This document shows, piece after piece, positions 7,933 to 16,162 of a DNA stretch of 57,371 nucleotides (its first letter is position 1; every line of letters starts with the position of its first letter). The position numbers were made by a program, and so were the translations under genes. Under the pieces are notes generated by a model, which was given only the letters and a program-made list of their open reading frames with translations, made no database searches and was not told the origin of the DNA. The stretch comes from Thiocystis minor (GTDB lineage Bacteria > Pseudomonadota > Gammaproteobacteria > Chromatiales > Chromatiaceae): NCBI RefSeq assembly GCF_016653465.1, contig NZ_NHSQ01000047.1, positions 1 through 57,371 on the forward strand, in the 5' to 3' direction.

Positions 7933-10900
7933 TTAACGAGCGGTTTCCAAGGCATTGAGTTGCTCGCCAACCCTGACAAGACCTTGTCGCACTGGCCCGT
8001 GACGCGGATTGATGACCGCCGCGCAGCGATAGGCGGCTTCCGCCTCGGTCCAGCGTTTGAGCTTCACGAGCGCCTCGGCGCGTCGCCAGTGGGCGCGGAA
8101 GTGCGTCGGTTGCTGGGCGATGACACGGTCAAACATTGCCAGCGCCTCGGATGCCTCATGTCCCTGATCCAGGAGTAATTGCCCGCGCCTGAACAGGAAT
8201 CGGACGTCGTCTGGATGATGCCCTAGAGCGGAATCGAGGACGTGTTCGGCGGCCTCGATCGATGGTTGCTGGAGCCAGGTATCCGCCAGCTTCAGCCAAT
8301 TGCCCGCAAACGCCGGGTCGATCTCCGTTCCTCGCCGGAAAGCGGCGAGCGCCTCCTCGGTTCGCTCAAGCGCTATCAGGCAGTCGCCGTATGCCTGTTG
8401 CAGTCGAGCGGACGGTTTGAGCCTTGGTGAAGCGGCGTCGTAAAGCGCGAGTGCTTCAGCGGCACGGCCCAGCTCGCGCAGCCCGTCCATGATGAAGAGA
8501 TGGCTTTCAAGATGACCGGGATCCTGGTCGAGAAGCTGCCGGCAGACATCAAGGGCCGCGTCCGGCTGTCCCGCCTGCCGCAGTGCGCGTGCCAATCGGA
8601 CCGAAAACGTCAATTGCCCCGGCCGGAGCGCGATGGCGTGACGCCACTCGGTTGCCGCTTCCGAGAAGTGCCCGGTGCGCTCCAGACACTCCGCCAATCC
8701 CTTTCGCCAGTCGATGTCGGCGCGTTGCGCCAGGGCGCGGCGGTAGGCATCGATGGCTTGCGCATCGTCACCCCGTTTCGCGCAGGCTTGACCCAGCAGA
8801 GCCCAATGCACTGGACGCGCGGGCTCGAGCTCCGTCGCGCGGCAGGCATGCTCGACGGCGAGGTTGGGTTGGTCGAGCCCCAACGCCACCTCGGCGCAGA
8901 GGTGGCGTAACTGCGCGTCATTGGGGTAAGCGGTCAGGCCACGTTGACACACGTCGAGCGATGCCTCCAGGCGTCCCCAACGTTGAAGAGCAAGCGCCAG
9001 TTGCTGGAATACCTGCAACGGCGCTTGATCATGCGCTGTCAGTAGCGGCTGACAGAGGCGCATGGTGTCCTGGTCGCGCCCCTCTTGCCAGGCAAGACGG
9101 GCCTCGTCCAGATCGGTGGCACGCGAGCATTTTGGTTGGCTTGCAGGGAGAATCTCGACCGCGACGGCGGCGGTTTCCAAGCCGCTGAGCATACCCCAGG
9201 ATTCGGCTCGGTCCAGGAGATCGACGACGAGACGATAGCGTCCAGGGCGGCCCGGCGCGGCGACAGGAATGCTCAGCGATATCGATTGGCCCGCATTGAT
9301 GGGCAAGGAAAGTGGCACGGTATCAACGGCCCACTGGACCAGGCGCGCGTAGTCGTCGTACCAATGGTAGCCCACGGACAGGGCATGATCGTTCCCCCAG
9401 GCCAGCGGGCTGGCGTTGGTTAGAACCAGGAGGAGCGAAGCGGTTTCGTCCATGGCATACACGAGCTTGGCAGGCGCCTGCCAAGTCAGCCGGCGGGCCT
9501 CGGCGGAAAGCGGAACTGCGGTTGCCGTCAACTGCGCCAGGCGTGCCTCGATCCGTTCCGCGAGCAGGTGCGCCACCGCGCCCTGCCGCAGAATCGAGGT
9601 GTGATTGCCGGGAATGCGGTCGAGGCTCATCCCGCCCGGAAAGCGTTGCGCGCAGTCTTGACGCCAAGTGTCCGAATCGGGCAGATGGCGAAAGGGGCCT
9701 TGGTCTGCGATAAATTGAGCCACCCGCCCCGGGTAGGGGTGCTCGATGGACTTGTCGATCAGGCCAAGCAGAGTCACGGCATGACCTCCGGAAATCAGAA
9801 GCCGCGCCAGTTTAAAGGCAACCTGGGCGCCCAGACTGAAACCGATGAGTACGAATGGTCCGATTAATTGCCGAGCCTGGATCTCCTCGAAATAGTGCTG
9901 CGCCAGGGCCTGGACATTTGCGTCCGTGATGGCCATGGCGTAAAGCCCACTGTCCATGGCGATGATCGGGCGATGAGGTAGGGCCGCCGCCAACGCCTCG
10001 AAGATGCCGCAAAAGTAGAGCGGTGTGCCACTGGCCTCTGGATTGAGGCGCATCAGCAAAGAGTCGGGGGCAAGTCGCGGGTGCTTGCGCCCCGCGCGGA
10101 AGGTCAAGAGTGCGCGATAGACCGTTTCTTGCAGCGTGGTGGCGAGAACGCTCGGCGGTCTTTGCTCTGTTGGCGCTGACTCGGGCGCCTGTTCGGAGAA
10201 GCGCTCGGCCAGTTGGGCAATGGTGCTGAAGCGAAACAGCGCCGCCAGCGGGAGGCGCATCCGCAAGTCCGTTTCGATGACCTGAACCAGGCGGGCGGCC
10301 AAGAGCGAATGACCGCCCAGGTCGAAAAAATCGTCGTGGATGCCAGGTGGGTCGACGAGGCCAAGCACGTCCTGCCAGAAGCTGACGAGACGGGCTTCCA
10401 GGGGGGTGCGCGGGGCGGCGGACAGCGGGTCTTGTGGCATGCGATTCGGACCCGCTGGGATCGGCAAAGCGTGGCGGTCGAGCTTGCCGTTGGGGGTCAG
10501 CGGCAGACACTCCAGCACCTTGACGGTCGTGGGGATCATGTGATCGGGCAATTGAAGCTTGAGTGCTTGACGCAGAGACTGGAGGCTGGCGTAGTGCGTC
10601 GGATCGGCAACCACATAGGCCACCAACCGCTGATCGCCGGAACGGTCTTCGTGTGCCATAACCGCCGCATCCCTGATCCAGGACGCCTGCTTCAGGGCCG
10701 CCTCGATAGCCCCCAGTTCGACGCGAAAGCCCCGGATCTTCACCTGATGATCCTTGCGCCCCATGAATTCCAGCAGACCGTCGGGGCGCAGGCGTCCCAG
10801 ATCGCCGGTCCTGAACACCCGCGCGCGCGGGTCGTGGGGGGCCTCCGAGAAGGCCATGCGGGTCAACTCGGGCGCGCGCCAATAGCCCAGTGCCAGGTAG

Positions 10901-12024
10901 CGGCTGGTGACTTGGATCTCGCCCGTTTCCCCCTCGGGAACGGGAGTGCCGCGCTCGTCCAGGAGCGCCATGTCGCGATCGGGGATCGCCCGACCCACCG
11001 GCACGCGCGGACCCTCCATGGGCGTGTCTGAGGCGATGAACCAGTGGCGGTAAAGGGTCGCGTTCTCGGTGGAGCCGATGCCGGTATAGAGCAGGGCATC
11101 GCGCGGGAAATGACGGCGGAGGGCATCGACATCGGCGCGATCCAGCCGGTCGCCGGCCAGGTAGGCGAGCCGGATATCGCTGAGTCGCTGGTGCGTCCGC
11201 AGGGCCGCTACCAACTGCCGGAAGACCGTGGGCACGGAATGGTAGATGGTGATCCCATGCTCGGCGATGGCAGCGACCAGACCCATGGCTCCGAGTTGTC
11301 TGAACGGGAGGATATGCAACGAGGCCCCATTCAGCAGGGCGCCATAGATGTCGCGAATGGCGCCACCGACACAACCGGAATAGAGCATGGTCAGCCGGTC
11401 TTCGGTGCTCAGATGGATGGAGTTGGTATATTGCAGAACATCGTGCAAGAGGTTGCGATGGTTCTGATAGACCCCCTTGGGCTCACCGGTCGAGCCCGAG
11501 GTGTAGAGGATATAGGCCAGGCTGTCCGCGGTTGGCATCTGAGGAATAGGCGTCTCGATAGCATCCAGCGCATCCATGTCGATCAGAGGTGTGCCGGGCA
11601 GACAAAGCTTGGCCGCGAGCAGGGCATTGGCATGATCGGTGACGATGGCCGCGCTGCTGGCATGTTGCAGGATGCGTCGGTTGCGCTCCAGCGGAAAGCT
11701 GACATCCAAGGGAACATAGGCGCGCCCGGCGGCGAGCACGGCGAGCATGGCGATCGGAAAGGACGCGTAATGATCGAGAAAGATGGCCACCGGATCCGCC
11801 CCCGGCGGCAAGCCGGTCATGAGCAGTCCGGCGAGCCGCTCGACGCGAGCCCGAACCTCGCCGTAGGTGAGGCGCTGATGCCCGTCGTCGATGGCTAGGC
11901 GCCCGGCATGACGAAGGGCGATCGCGCGGAAGCGATCGAGGATGGAGTCCTCCAACGCGGAGGCGGGAAAGGGGGTGAAAGGCCGGTCCGTTGGACCGCC
12001 AAAATCCAGGGGCAGGATGGTCAT
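7933..12024 (-). CDS. NRPS-like protein: adenylation, carrier, thioesterase, beta domain and TPR array
   Basis: 1363 residues with an unusual order. Residues about 25-540 form an AMP-binding adenylation domain (YILYTSGSTGEPKG, GIGSTENATLYRHW, FRTGDLGRLRPDG, GRKDHQVKIRGFRVELGAIE, LTPNGKLDR). A peptidyl carrier domain follows near 555-630 with the phosphopantetheine serine in DLGGHSLLAARL. A thioesterase spans about 680-890, with nucleophile GFSLGAQ near residue 727 and likely histidine in IPGNHTSIL. Then a beta-rich segment (about 895-985) and at least nine TPR-like helical repeats to the end. There is no condensation domain, so it would load one amino or carboxylic acid, hold it as thioester and release or transfer it. 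It overlaps the upstream gene by 4 nt (ATGA), so translation is coupled. The product is unknown; attachment of an acyl group to a sugar is one possibility. Confidence 0.92.
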   Translation of the reverse strand: MTILPLDFGGPTDRPFTPFPASALEDSILDRFRAIALRHAGRLAIDDGHQRLTYGEVRARVERLAGLLMTGLPPGADPVAIFLDHYASFPIAMLAVLAAGRAYVPLDVSFPLERNRRILQHASSAAIVTDHANALLAAKLCLPGTPLIDMDALDAIETPIPQMPTADSLAYILYTSGSTGEPKGVYQNHRNLLHDVLQYTNSIHLSTEDRLTMLYSGCVGGAIRDIYGALLNGASLHILPFRQLGAMGLVAAIAEHGITIYHSVPTVFRQLVAALRTHQRLSDIRLAYLAGDRLDRADVDALRRHFPRDALLYTGIGSTENATLYRHWFIASDTPMEGPRVPVGRAIPDRDMALLDERGTPVPEGETGEIQVTSRYLALGYWRAPELTRMAFSEAPHDPRARVFRTGDLGRLRPDGLLEFMGRKDHQVKIRGFRVELGAIEAALKQASWIRDAAVMAHEDRSGDQRLVAYVVADPTHYASLQSLRQALKLQLPDHMIPTTVKVLECLPLTPNGKLDRHALPIPAGPNRMPQDPLSAAPRTPLEARLVSFWQDVLGLVDPPGIHDDFFDLGGHSLLAARLVQVIETDLRMRLPLAALFRFSTIAQLAERFSEQAPESAPTEQRPPSVLATTLQETVYRALLTFRAGRKHPRLAPDSLLMRLNPEASGTPLYFCGIFEALAAALPHRPIIAMDSGLYAMAITDANVQALAQHYFEEIQARQLIGPFVLIGFSLGAQVAFKLARLLISGGHAVTLLGLIDKSIEHPYPGRVAQFIADQGPFRHLPDSDTWRQDCAQRFPGGMSLDRIPGNHTSILRQGAVAHLLAERIEARLAQLTATAVPLSAEARRLTWQAPAKLVYAMDETASLLLVLTNASPLAWGNDHALSVGYHWYDDYARLVQWAVDTVPLSLPINAGQSISLSIPVAAPGRPGRYRLVVDLLDRAESWGMLSGLETAAVAVEILPASQPKCSRATDLDEARLAWQEGRDQDTMRLCQPLLTAHDQAPLQVFQQLALALQRWGRLEASLDVCQRGLTAYPNDAQLRHLCAEVALGLDQPNLAVEHACRATELEPARPVHWALLGQACAKRGDDAQAIDAYRRALAQRADIDWRKGLAECLERTGHFSEAATEWRHAIALRPGQLTFSVRLARALRQAGQPDAALDVCRQLLDQDPGHLESHLFIMDGLRELGRAAEALALYDAASPRLKPSARLQQAYGDCLIALERTEEALAAFRRGTEIDPAFAGNWLKLADTWLQQPSIEAAEHVLDSALGHHPDDVRFLFRRGQLLLDQGHEASEALAMFDRVIAQQPTHFRAHWRRAEALVKLKRWTEAEAAYRCAAVINPRHGPVRQGLVRVGEQLNALETAR

Positions 12025-13040
12025 GCATCCGACTCGGACAAGGGTGCGCGCGCGGCCTGGATCAGGGCGTCAACCTGATGATCGGGAACCGCCAGCGGTA
12101 GCGCGCAGCCTGGGGCGAGCATGAATGGACGTCCACGCATGCGCCGACGTAAGCCGGTGACCTCAGCCATCAGCTCAGCGGGCGAGCCGTTGAGCATGGC
12201 GCCCTGCGGATGCGGTCCGGTCGCGAGTCCGCCGGCCAGCCGCTTCGACAGTCGGACCGGATCGGGATTGCCCGCGACGGCATCATAGTGGATCACCACT
12301 GAGTCCAGGTCGAGGAACAGCTCCCAGCACAGGTCGGAGCCATGCAGATGGAGAAGATTGAAGGGCAGTGGTGCCGCCGTCAGACAGGCGCGATCGGAGT
12401 CAAGGGCCAGCGAGACATAGGGCTCGGGGGCCAGCATGGCACGTCCGGCGTGCTGAGTGACCAGGAAGATGCCATCGAGCCGCAGATCCGCCAGTTGCTC
12501 GATGGCAGCAAGGGTATTGGCTAGTAGGGTTGCCAAACCTTGCGCCAAGGCTCCAGGGTGATGCTGGGCATGCTCGCGCACGCGTGCCAGGCCAGCCAAT
12601 TGCACCGCTTGGAAGAGCGGATTGAAGACCGTGGTAAGCACCGGGATCTCAGGCGCCAAGGTGCGGCGAACCTGGCGTGCCGCGCGCAGGATGTGCCCGC
12701 TGAAGCCGTTCCAGGGATCCAAGCGTCGCAAACGCTGCCAGTCGTCCGGTGTCTGGATGACCGTCGTGGTAACCTCGCGCCGTCCGATGGCATCGCCGGC
12801 CCAGCGATCGTTCAGCCCGTGATCACGCGACTGCCAGGTAGAGGCCGGCATGAGCTTGACGAAATCGCAATCGAACCGTGCCTGATGGGCGAGCGTGACC
12901 TCGGTCAGCGTATCCGCGTCCTGATCCAGGATGGGGTAATGCCGCCAGGCGGACACGGGCACTGTCGCGACGGATTCGCCGACCAAGACTGCGGAGAGCA
13001 GATCACGGTAACGTAGCTCGGGCTCTCGTGCCTGACTCAT
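12021..13040 (-). CDS. Uroporphyrinogen decarboxylase-family protein (URO-D / corrinoid methyltransferase-like)
   Basis: A 339-residue soluble protein of the URO-D superfamily TIM-barrel type. Recognisable parts are the RYRDLLSAVLVGE start, SAWRHYP, FDCDFVKLMPAS, an internal VLTTVFNPLF, the HLHGSD segment, and a late HPQGAMLNGSP. Such proteins include HemE and the MtaA/CmuA methyltransferases, whose chemistry differs. Several canonical HemE residues around the start are replaced, so heme synthesis is unlikely. It overlaps both neighbours by 4 nt (ATGA at each junction), locking it into the NRPS-like operon. That points to a tailoring or methyl-transfer step, but this is inference. Confidence 0.82.
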   Translation of the reverse strand: MSQAREPELRYRDLLSAVLVGESVATVPVSAWRHYPILDQDADTLTEVTLAHQARFDCDFVKLMPASTWQSRDHGLNDRWAGDAIGRREVTTTVIQTPDDWQRLRRLDPWNGFSGHILRAARQVRRTLAPEIPVLTTVFNPLFQAVQLAGLARVREHAQHHPGALAQGLATLLANTLAAIEQLADLRLDGIFLVTQHAGRAMLAPEPYVSLALDSDRACLTAAPLPFNLLHLHGSDLCWELFLDLDSVVIHYDAVAGNPDPVRLSKRLAGGLATGPHPQGAMLNGSPAELMAEVTGLRRRMRGRPFMLAPGCALPLAVPDHQVDALIQAARAPLSESDA

Positions 13041-13810
13041 AGTTCGATCTCCACGCGCTGCTCATCGTTGGCGCCGCCACGAAGCCACTGGAAAGTCTCA
13101 ATGTACGCCGCCAGCGCGGCGAGTGTCGAGGTGTCGAAGACGACGCGCAAGGACAGGCGACAGTGAAACGCCCGCTCGATGCGGGCCACCAATTGGGTCG
13201 CCAGCAGCGAATGGCCACCCATGTCGAAAAAGTGGTCATGCCGGCCAATCCGCTCCACTCCTAGCACCTCGGTCCAGATCGCGGCCAGGCGCCGCTCGGC
13301 CTCGGTTCGGGGGGCTTCGTATTCCAGCCCAGCGCGCCGATCGGTCTCCGCGGGCGTGGGCGCGTGCAGCGCGGCGCGGTCGATCTTGCCGCTCGGGGTC
13401 AGCGGAAGCCTGTCCAGCACCGTGAAGCTCGCGGGGATCATATAGTTGGGTAACATCGACTTGAGCCAAACGCGCAGGATTTCTGCGGGGGTATCCATGA
13501 CAGCGGACGCATCAAGGACGACATAGGCGGCGAGACGTTTGTGGCCACCCTGTTCATGCAGGATCACAACGGCGTTCGTGACGGCTTCCTGACGCGCGAG
13601 AGCCGCTTCGATCTCGCCCAATTCGATGCGAATACCCCGCAGTTTGATCTGATGGTCGATGCGTCCGAGGAATTCCAGTTGACCATCCGCGCGTAAACTT
13701 TCCGTGTCGCCAGTATGATAGAGACGACATCCGCCTGTTGACTCAATAATGCCATGCCGAAATTCATCTCGATTCAAAGTTGCAACTTGCGGTTTTGTGA
13801 GGATCATCAT
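13037..13810 (-). CDS. Truncated NRPS module: C-terminal adenylation subdomain plus carrier protein
   Basis: 257 residues. The protein begins inside an adenylation domain, at the region normally just before core motif A7 (RLYHTGDTESLRADG). It continues with A8 (GRIDHQIKLRGIRIELGEIE) and A10 (LTPSGKIDR), then a complete carrier domain (FFDMGGHSLLATQLVARIER). The large N-terminal adenylation subdomain, including the ATP loop, is absent, so it cannot activate a substrate by itself. The carrier serine is intact and the gene still couples by ATGA overlap to the URO-D-like gene. It could survive as a carrier protein loaded in trans, or be a decaying remnant. ATG at 13810 is the first in-frame start. 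Confidence 0.8.
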   Translation of the reverse strand: MMILTKPQVATLNRDEFRHGIIESTGGCRLYHTGDTESLRADGQLEFLGRIDHQIKLRGIRIELGEIEAALARQEAVTNAVVILHEQGGHKRLAAYVVLDASAVMDTPAEILRVWLKSMLPNYMIPASFTVLDRLPLTPSGKIDRAALHAPTPAETDRRAGLEYEAPRTEAERRLAAIWTEVLGVERIGRHDHFFDMGGHSLLATQLVARIERAFHCRLSLRVVFDTSTLAALAAYIETFQWLRGGANDEQRVEIEL

Positions 13811-13864
13811 TCGATTTCGTCATGATCCCGCGCGCGCGGCTCTAGGCGAAGCCACAGGAGGTTG

Positions 13865-14080
13865 TCAATAATAGGTCGCCAGGGCGGCGAGTGTCGATGC
13901 GTCGAACAGGGTGCTCAGAGGCAGACGGCATTCCACCTGGCGCTCGATGCGGGCGACTCAGTGAGTCGCCCGCAGTGAATGTCCACCTAGGTCAAAGAAA
14001 TGGTCCTCTCGACCAATGCGCTCGACTCCCAGCAACTCGGCCAGGCGCCGTTCGGTGCCGGTACGCGGGGCCTGGTACTC
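13865..14080 (-). pseudogene. Second NRPS carrier-domain remnant with internal stop
   Basis: The minus strand reads [19 protein letters not shown], then [15 protein letters not shown], a TGA stop, and VARIERQVECRLPLSTLF to a terminal TGA at 13865-13867. It is a close relative of the carrier domain in the gene downstream, about five residues shorter before LGVE. The stop lies inside a perfect 23-nt palindrome at 13950-13972 not expected in an intact carrier gene. It is dead and shows that the NRPS operon once had at least one more module. Confidence 0.85.
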
Positions 14081-14083
14081 GGT

Positions 14084-14546
14084 CTCGCCGCACCAATCTT
14101 CAACTGCGCCAAGGCACGACGGATATGCACCGGGGAAAGAACCTCGCCGCCGACCGGCAAAGACTGGAGACGCTGTAGCGCCGGGAGCAGCCCCTAGTCC
14201 ACGATGACATTATCGGACAGGCGTCGGGCATCATAACGCTGCCGCAGCAGAAAACCATCCTCGCCACATCCGTCCACAGGGCGAGCGCGCTTAAACATTC
14301 CGTTTTCGGGTAGTTGACGGATGCGAGCGAGAAACGACGATCAGAGTTTCGTCGTCAGCGGGGCGGACGGCTGGGAGGCGATCGAGGATTTCGGACGCGA
14401 AAAGCGGGTCCAGACATGGCCTTGGCGTCGGGGCGGGTTTGCAACCCGCCCCTTGTCCGATGATCACGTTCGGTGGCTATATCAAACTTCTACCGTCACT
14501 CATAAAAAGCCGGCTGATTTATTATTTTTTTTAATTTACAGGATTT
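14084..14546. other. Decayed intergenic stretch with a strong hairpin
   Basis: No intact gene. On the minus strand near 14110-14290 a reading ([16 protein letters not shown], a stop, then [20 protein letters not shown]) looks like degraded coding sequence, but I cannot assign it to a family. A hairpin lies at 14430-14452 and an A/T-rich run at about 14515-14545 leads into repeat copy B. Confidence 0.5.
14430..14452. terminator. GC-rich hairpin (possible terminator)
   Basis: GGGGCGGGTT, loop TGC, AACCCGCCCC: a 10-bp perfect stem with a 3-nt loop. It is followed by CTTGTCC rather than a U-run, so it is a weak candidate for factor-independent termination. It may instead be a dispersed hairpin element. 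Confidence 0.4.
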
Positions 14547-15034
14547 ATGCTAATGTATGATCATCACATTATAGCTGGAGAGACCGCATGCATTTCCGCA
14601 TTCGTGGCAATAACGTACAACTGATCAAGCCAGTCCTCAACGAAGAGGCCGGCAGAACCAAGCCGACGCTCGTCGGATCAGCCAATTTATTAACTGGTCA
14701 GCTGAGCGAAAAAGCGGAAGCGGCCTTGTCCGACGAAGAAAAGGCACAGGTAACCAAGTGGCTTGAAAGACGCCAGATCCTGAACCGGAAAAAAGCTGAA
14801 GTTGAGATACTGAGTTTGGCGGAGACCATGACGTCCGCCGCTAAACTGCTTCCCGACATGGATGAGGATCTCGGTAGGGAAGTGGTGGCGGAGGTGCTGT
14901 TGGCGGCCCAGGATTTTCGGCGGGTCGCTCGAAAGCATCAATTGATGTGAAAAACCAGTTAGCCTATCCGCACCAACTCGTTCACAGCATGCTCAAGATA
15001 CTGAACCGCCCGCCAAGCACCGCCTGGCTCTCCA
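14547..15034. repeat. 488-bp direct repeat, copy B (partner at 7123-7610)
   Basis: Matches copy A over the leader, the small-protein gene and the terminal codons of the DUF1501 gene, ending at GGCTCTCCA. Here the DUF1501 gene continues intact, so this copy holds the original junction. Confidence 0.9.
14588..14950 (+). CDS. Small conserved protein, duplicated family (copy B)
   Basis: 120 residues, differing from the copy at 7164 at about seven positions (for example Pro for Ser at 15, Gln for His at 38, Thr for Ala at 55), all outside the WLERRQIL and EVEILSLAE core. The start is preceded by AGCTGGAGA. It converges on the DUF1501 gene with only 31 nt between the stop codons and no terminator visible between them. 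Location beside the secretion and DUF1800/DUF1501 operon, and a relative inside that operon (17596-17961), suggest a role tied to that system. Biochemical function is unknown. Confidence 0.82.
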   Translation: MHFRIRGNNVQLIKPVLNEEAGRTKPTLVGSANLLTGQLSEKAEAALSDEEKAQVTKWLERRQILNRKKAEVEILSLAETMTSAAKLLPDMDEDLGREVVAEVLLAAQDFRRVARKHQLM

Positions 15035-16145
15035 TCCCCCACCAGCGTTCCAGGACGGTGGCGTAGAGGCTGCGAAAATCCAGGGTGTGGCGCGGGTTGC
15101 CGTTGCCGTCCAGGTCGGCCAGATTCGGCGCGGTGCCATGAAGGCCGCCCTTGACCCGCCCGCCCAGCACGAATTGAACGCTCGCCGTGCCGTGATCGGT
15201 GCCGCCATTGGCATTCTGCTGGGGGCGGCGTCCGAATTCGGAGTAGGTCAGGATCAAGCTGTCGTTCCAGGCATCCAGTTCCTGCAAAGCGTTTCGCAGA
15301 CTCAGGAGACCGGCGGCCAGTTCCTTGAGTCGTCGGGCCTGGGTCGGTCCCTGCTGGACGTGGGTGTCGAATCCGCCCAGGCTCAGGTGGACCATGCTCA
15401 GACCAATCCGGCTCCGGTTGGCGATAATTTCGCAGGCCGTGCGGATCGACCGACCAAAGGGGCTATCAGGAAAAGCGGTCTGCAAGCGCTGTCCTGACTG
15501 TAGCTGGCCTGCCGCGCGACGAATGCCGTTTTCCAATTCGACGAGATGACGTAACGACGGCGGCGCCGGCGAGGCCGACAATGGCGCTCCCAGGCGTTGA
15601 ACCTGGCGTTGAAATTGCGCGAGATTGGCCAGCGTGATCACACTCGCGTGTCCACCCCTCAAGGCGCCCGCTTCATCGCCACCGACGACGAGACCATCAA
15701 TATGCCCGGCGCCAGCGCGGGGATGCGCGGCAAAGGCTCGGTCTAACCAGCCGCTGGCGAGGTATTCGTCGCTGCCCGAGGCGGTTTCCCAGATGTCCAT
15801 CGAGCGGAAATGGGAGAGGTTGGGAGCGGGATAGCCGAGCCCGCGCACGAGGGCGAGTTCGCGCGCGTCCCAGATCTTCAGCAGTGGCGCCAACTGAGGA
15901 TGCAGACCTTCCTGTTCGGTGAGTTTGACGATCTGGTCGCGGTGAATGGCAAGATTCGGGCGGAGGGCGCGATAGTTGGGATCGGCAAAGGGAATCAGGG
16001 TGTTGAGTCCATCGTTGCCGCCTTGCAGCGCAATCAGGATGAGCAGCCGCGAATCACGGGGGCGGGCGGTCTGACTCCAGGCCGGCAACACCCATCCCAG
16101 CGTGCCGGCCGCCAGGCTGACCTGCAGAAAGGTGCGACGTTGCAT
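14982..16145 (-). CDS. DUF1501 family protein, Tat-exported
   Basis: 387 residues. The start at 16145 gives a twin-arginine signal (MQRRTFLQVSLAAGTLGW, ending near ALPAWSQ-type residues). A longer frame running upstream to 16646 lies inside the DUF1800 gene and is not used. Typical DUF1501 marks follow: LLILIALQGGNDGLNTLIPF, GLGYPAPNLSHFRSMDIWET, LGGFDTHVQQGPTQ, LTYSEFGRRPQQNANGGTDH. The family belongs to the alkaline phosphatase/sulfatase-like fold (established for the family, activity mostly unknown). The last gene of the minus-strand operon, 17 nt after DUF1800. DUF1800-DUF1501 pairs are common in bacteria. Its last codons were copied to 7527-7610. Confidence 0.92.
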   Translation of the reverse strand: MQRRTFLQVSLAAGTLGWVLPAWSQTARPRDSRLLILIALQGGNDGLNTLIPFADPNYRALRPNLAIHRDQIVKLTEQEGLHPQLAPLLKIWDARELALVRGLGYPAPNLSHFRSMDIWETASGSDEYLASGWLDRAFAAHPRAGAGHIDGLVVGGDEAGALRGGHASVITLANLAQFQRQVQRLGAPLSASPAPPSLRHLVELENGIRRAAGQLQSGQRLQTAFPDSPFGRSIRTACEIIANRSRIGLSMVHLSLGGFDTHVQQGPTQARRLKELAAGLLSLRNALQELDAWNDSLILTYSEFGRRPQQNANGGTDHGTASVQFVLGGRVKGGLHGTAPNLADLDGNGNPRHTLDFRSLYATVLERWWGMESQAVLGGRFSILSML

Positions 16146-16162
16146 CGTTCGGCCTCTCGCGC

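Noticed and set aside
9812-11374. 520-codon minus-strand frame inside the NRPS gene
   Set aside because: Out of frame with the adenylation domain motifs and of low-complexity composition; the overlapping 1363-residue frame is the gene.
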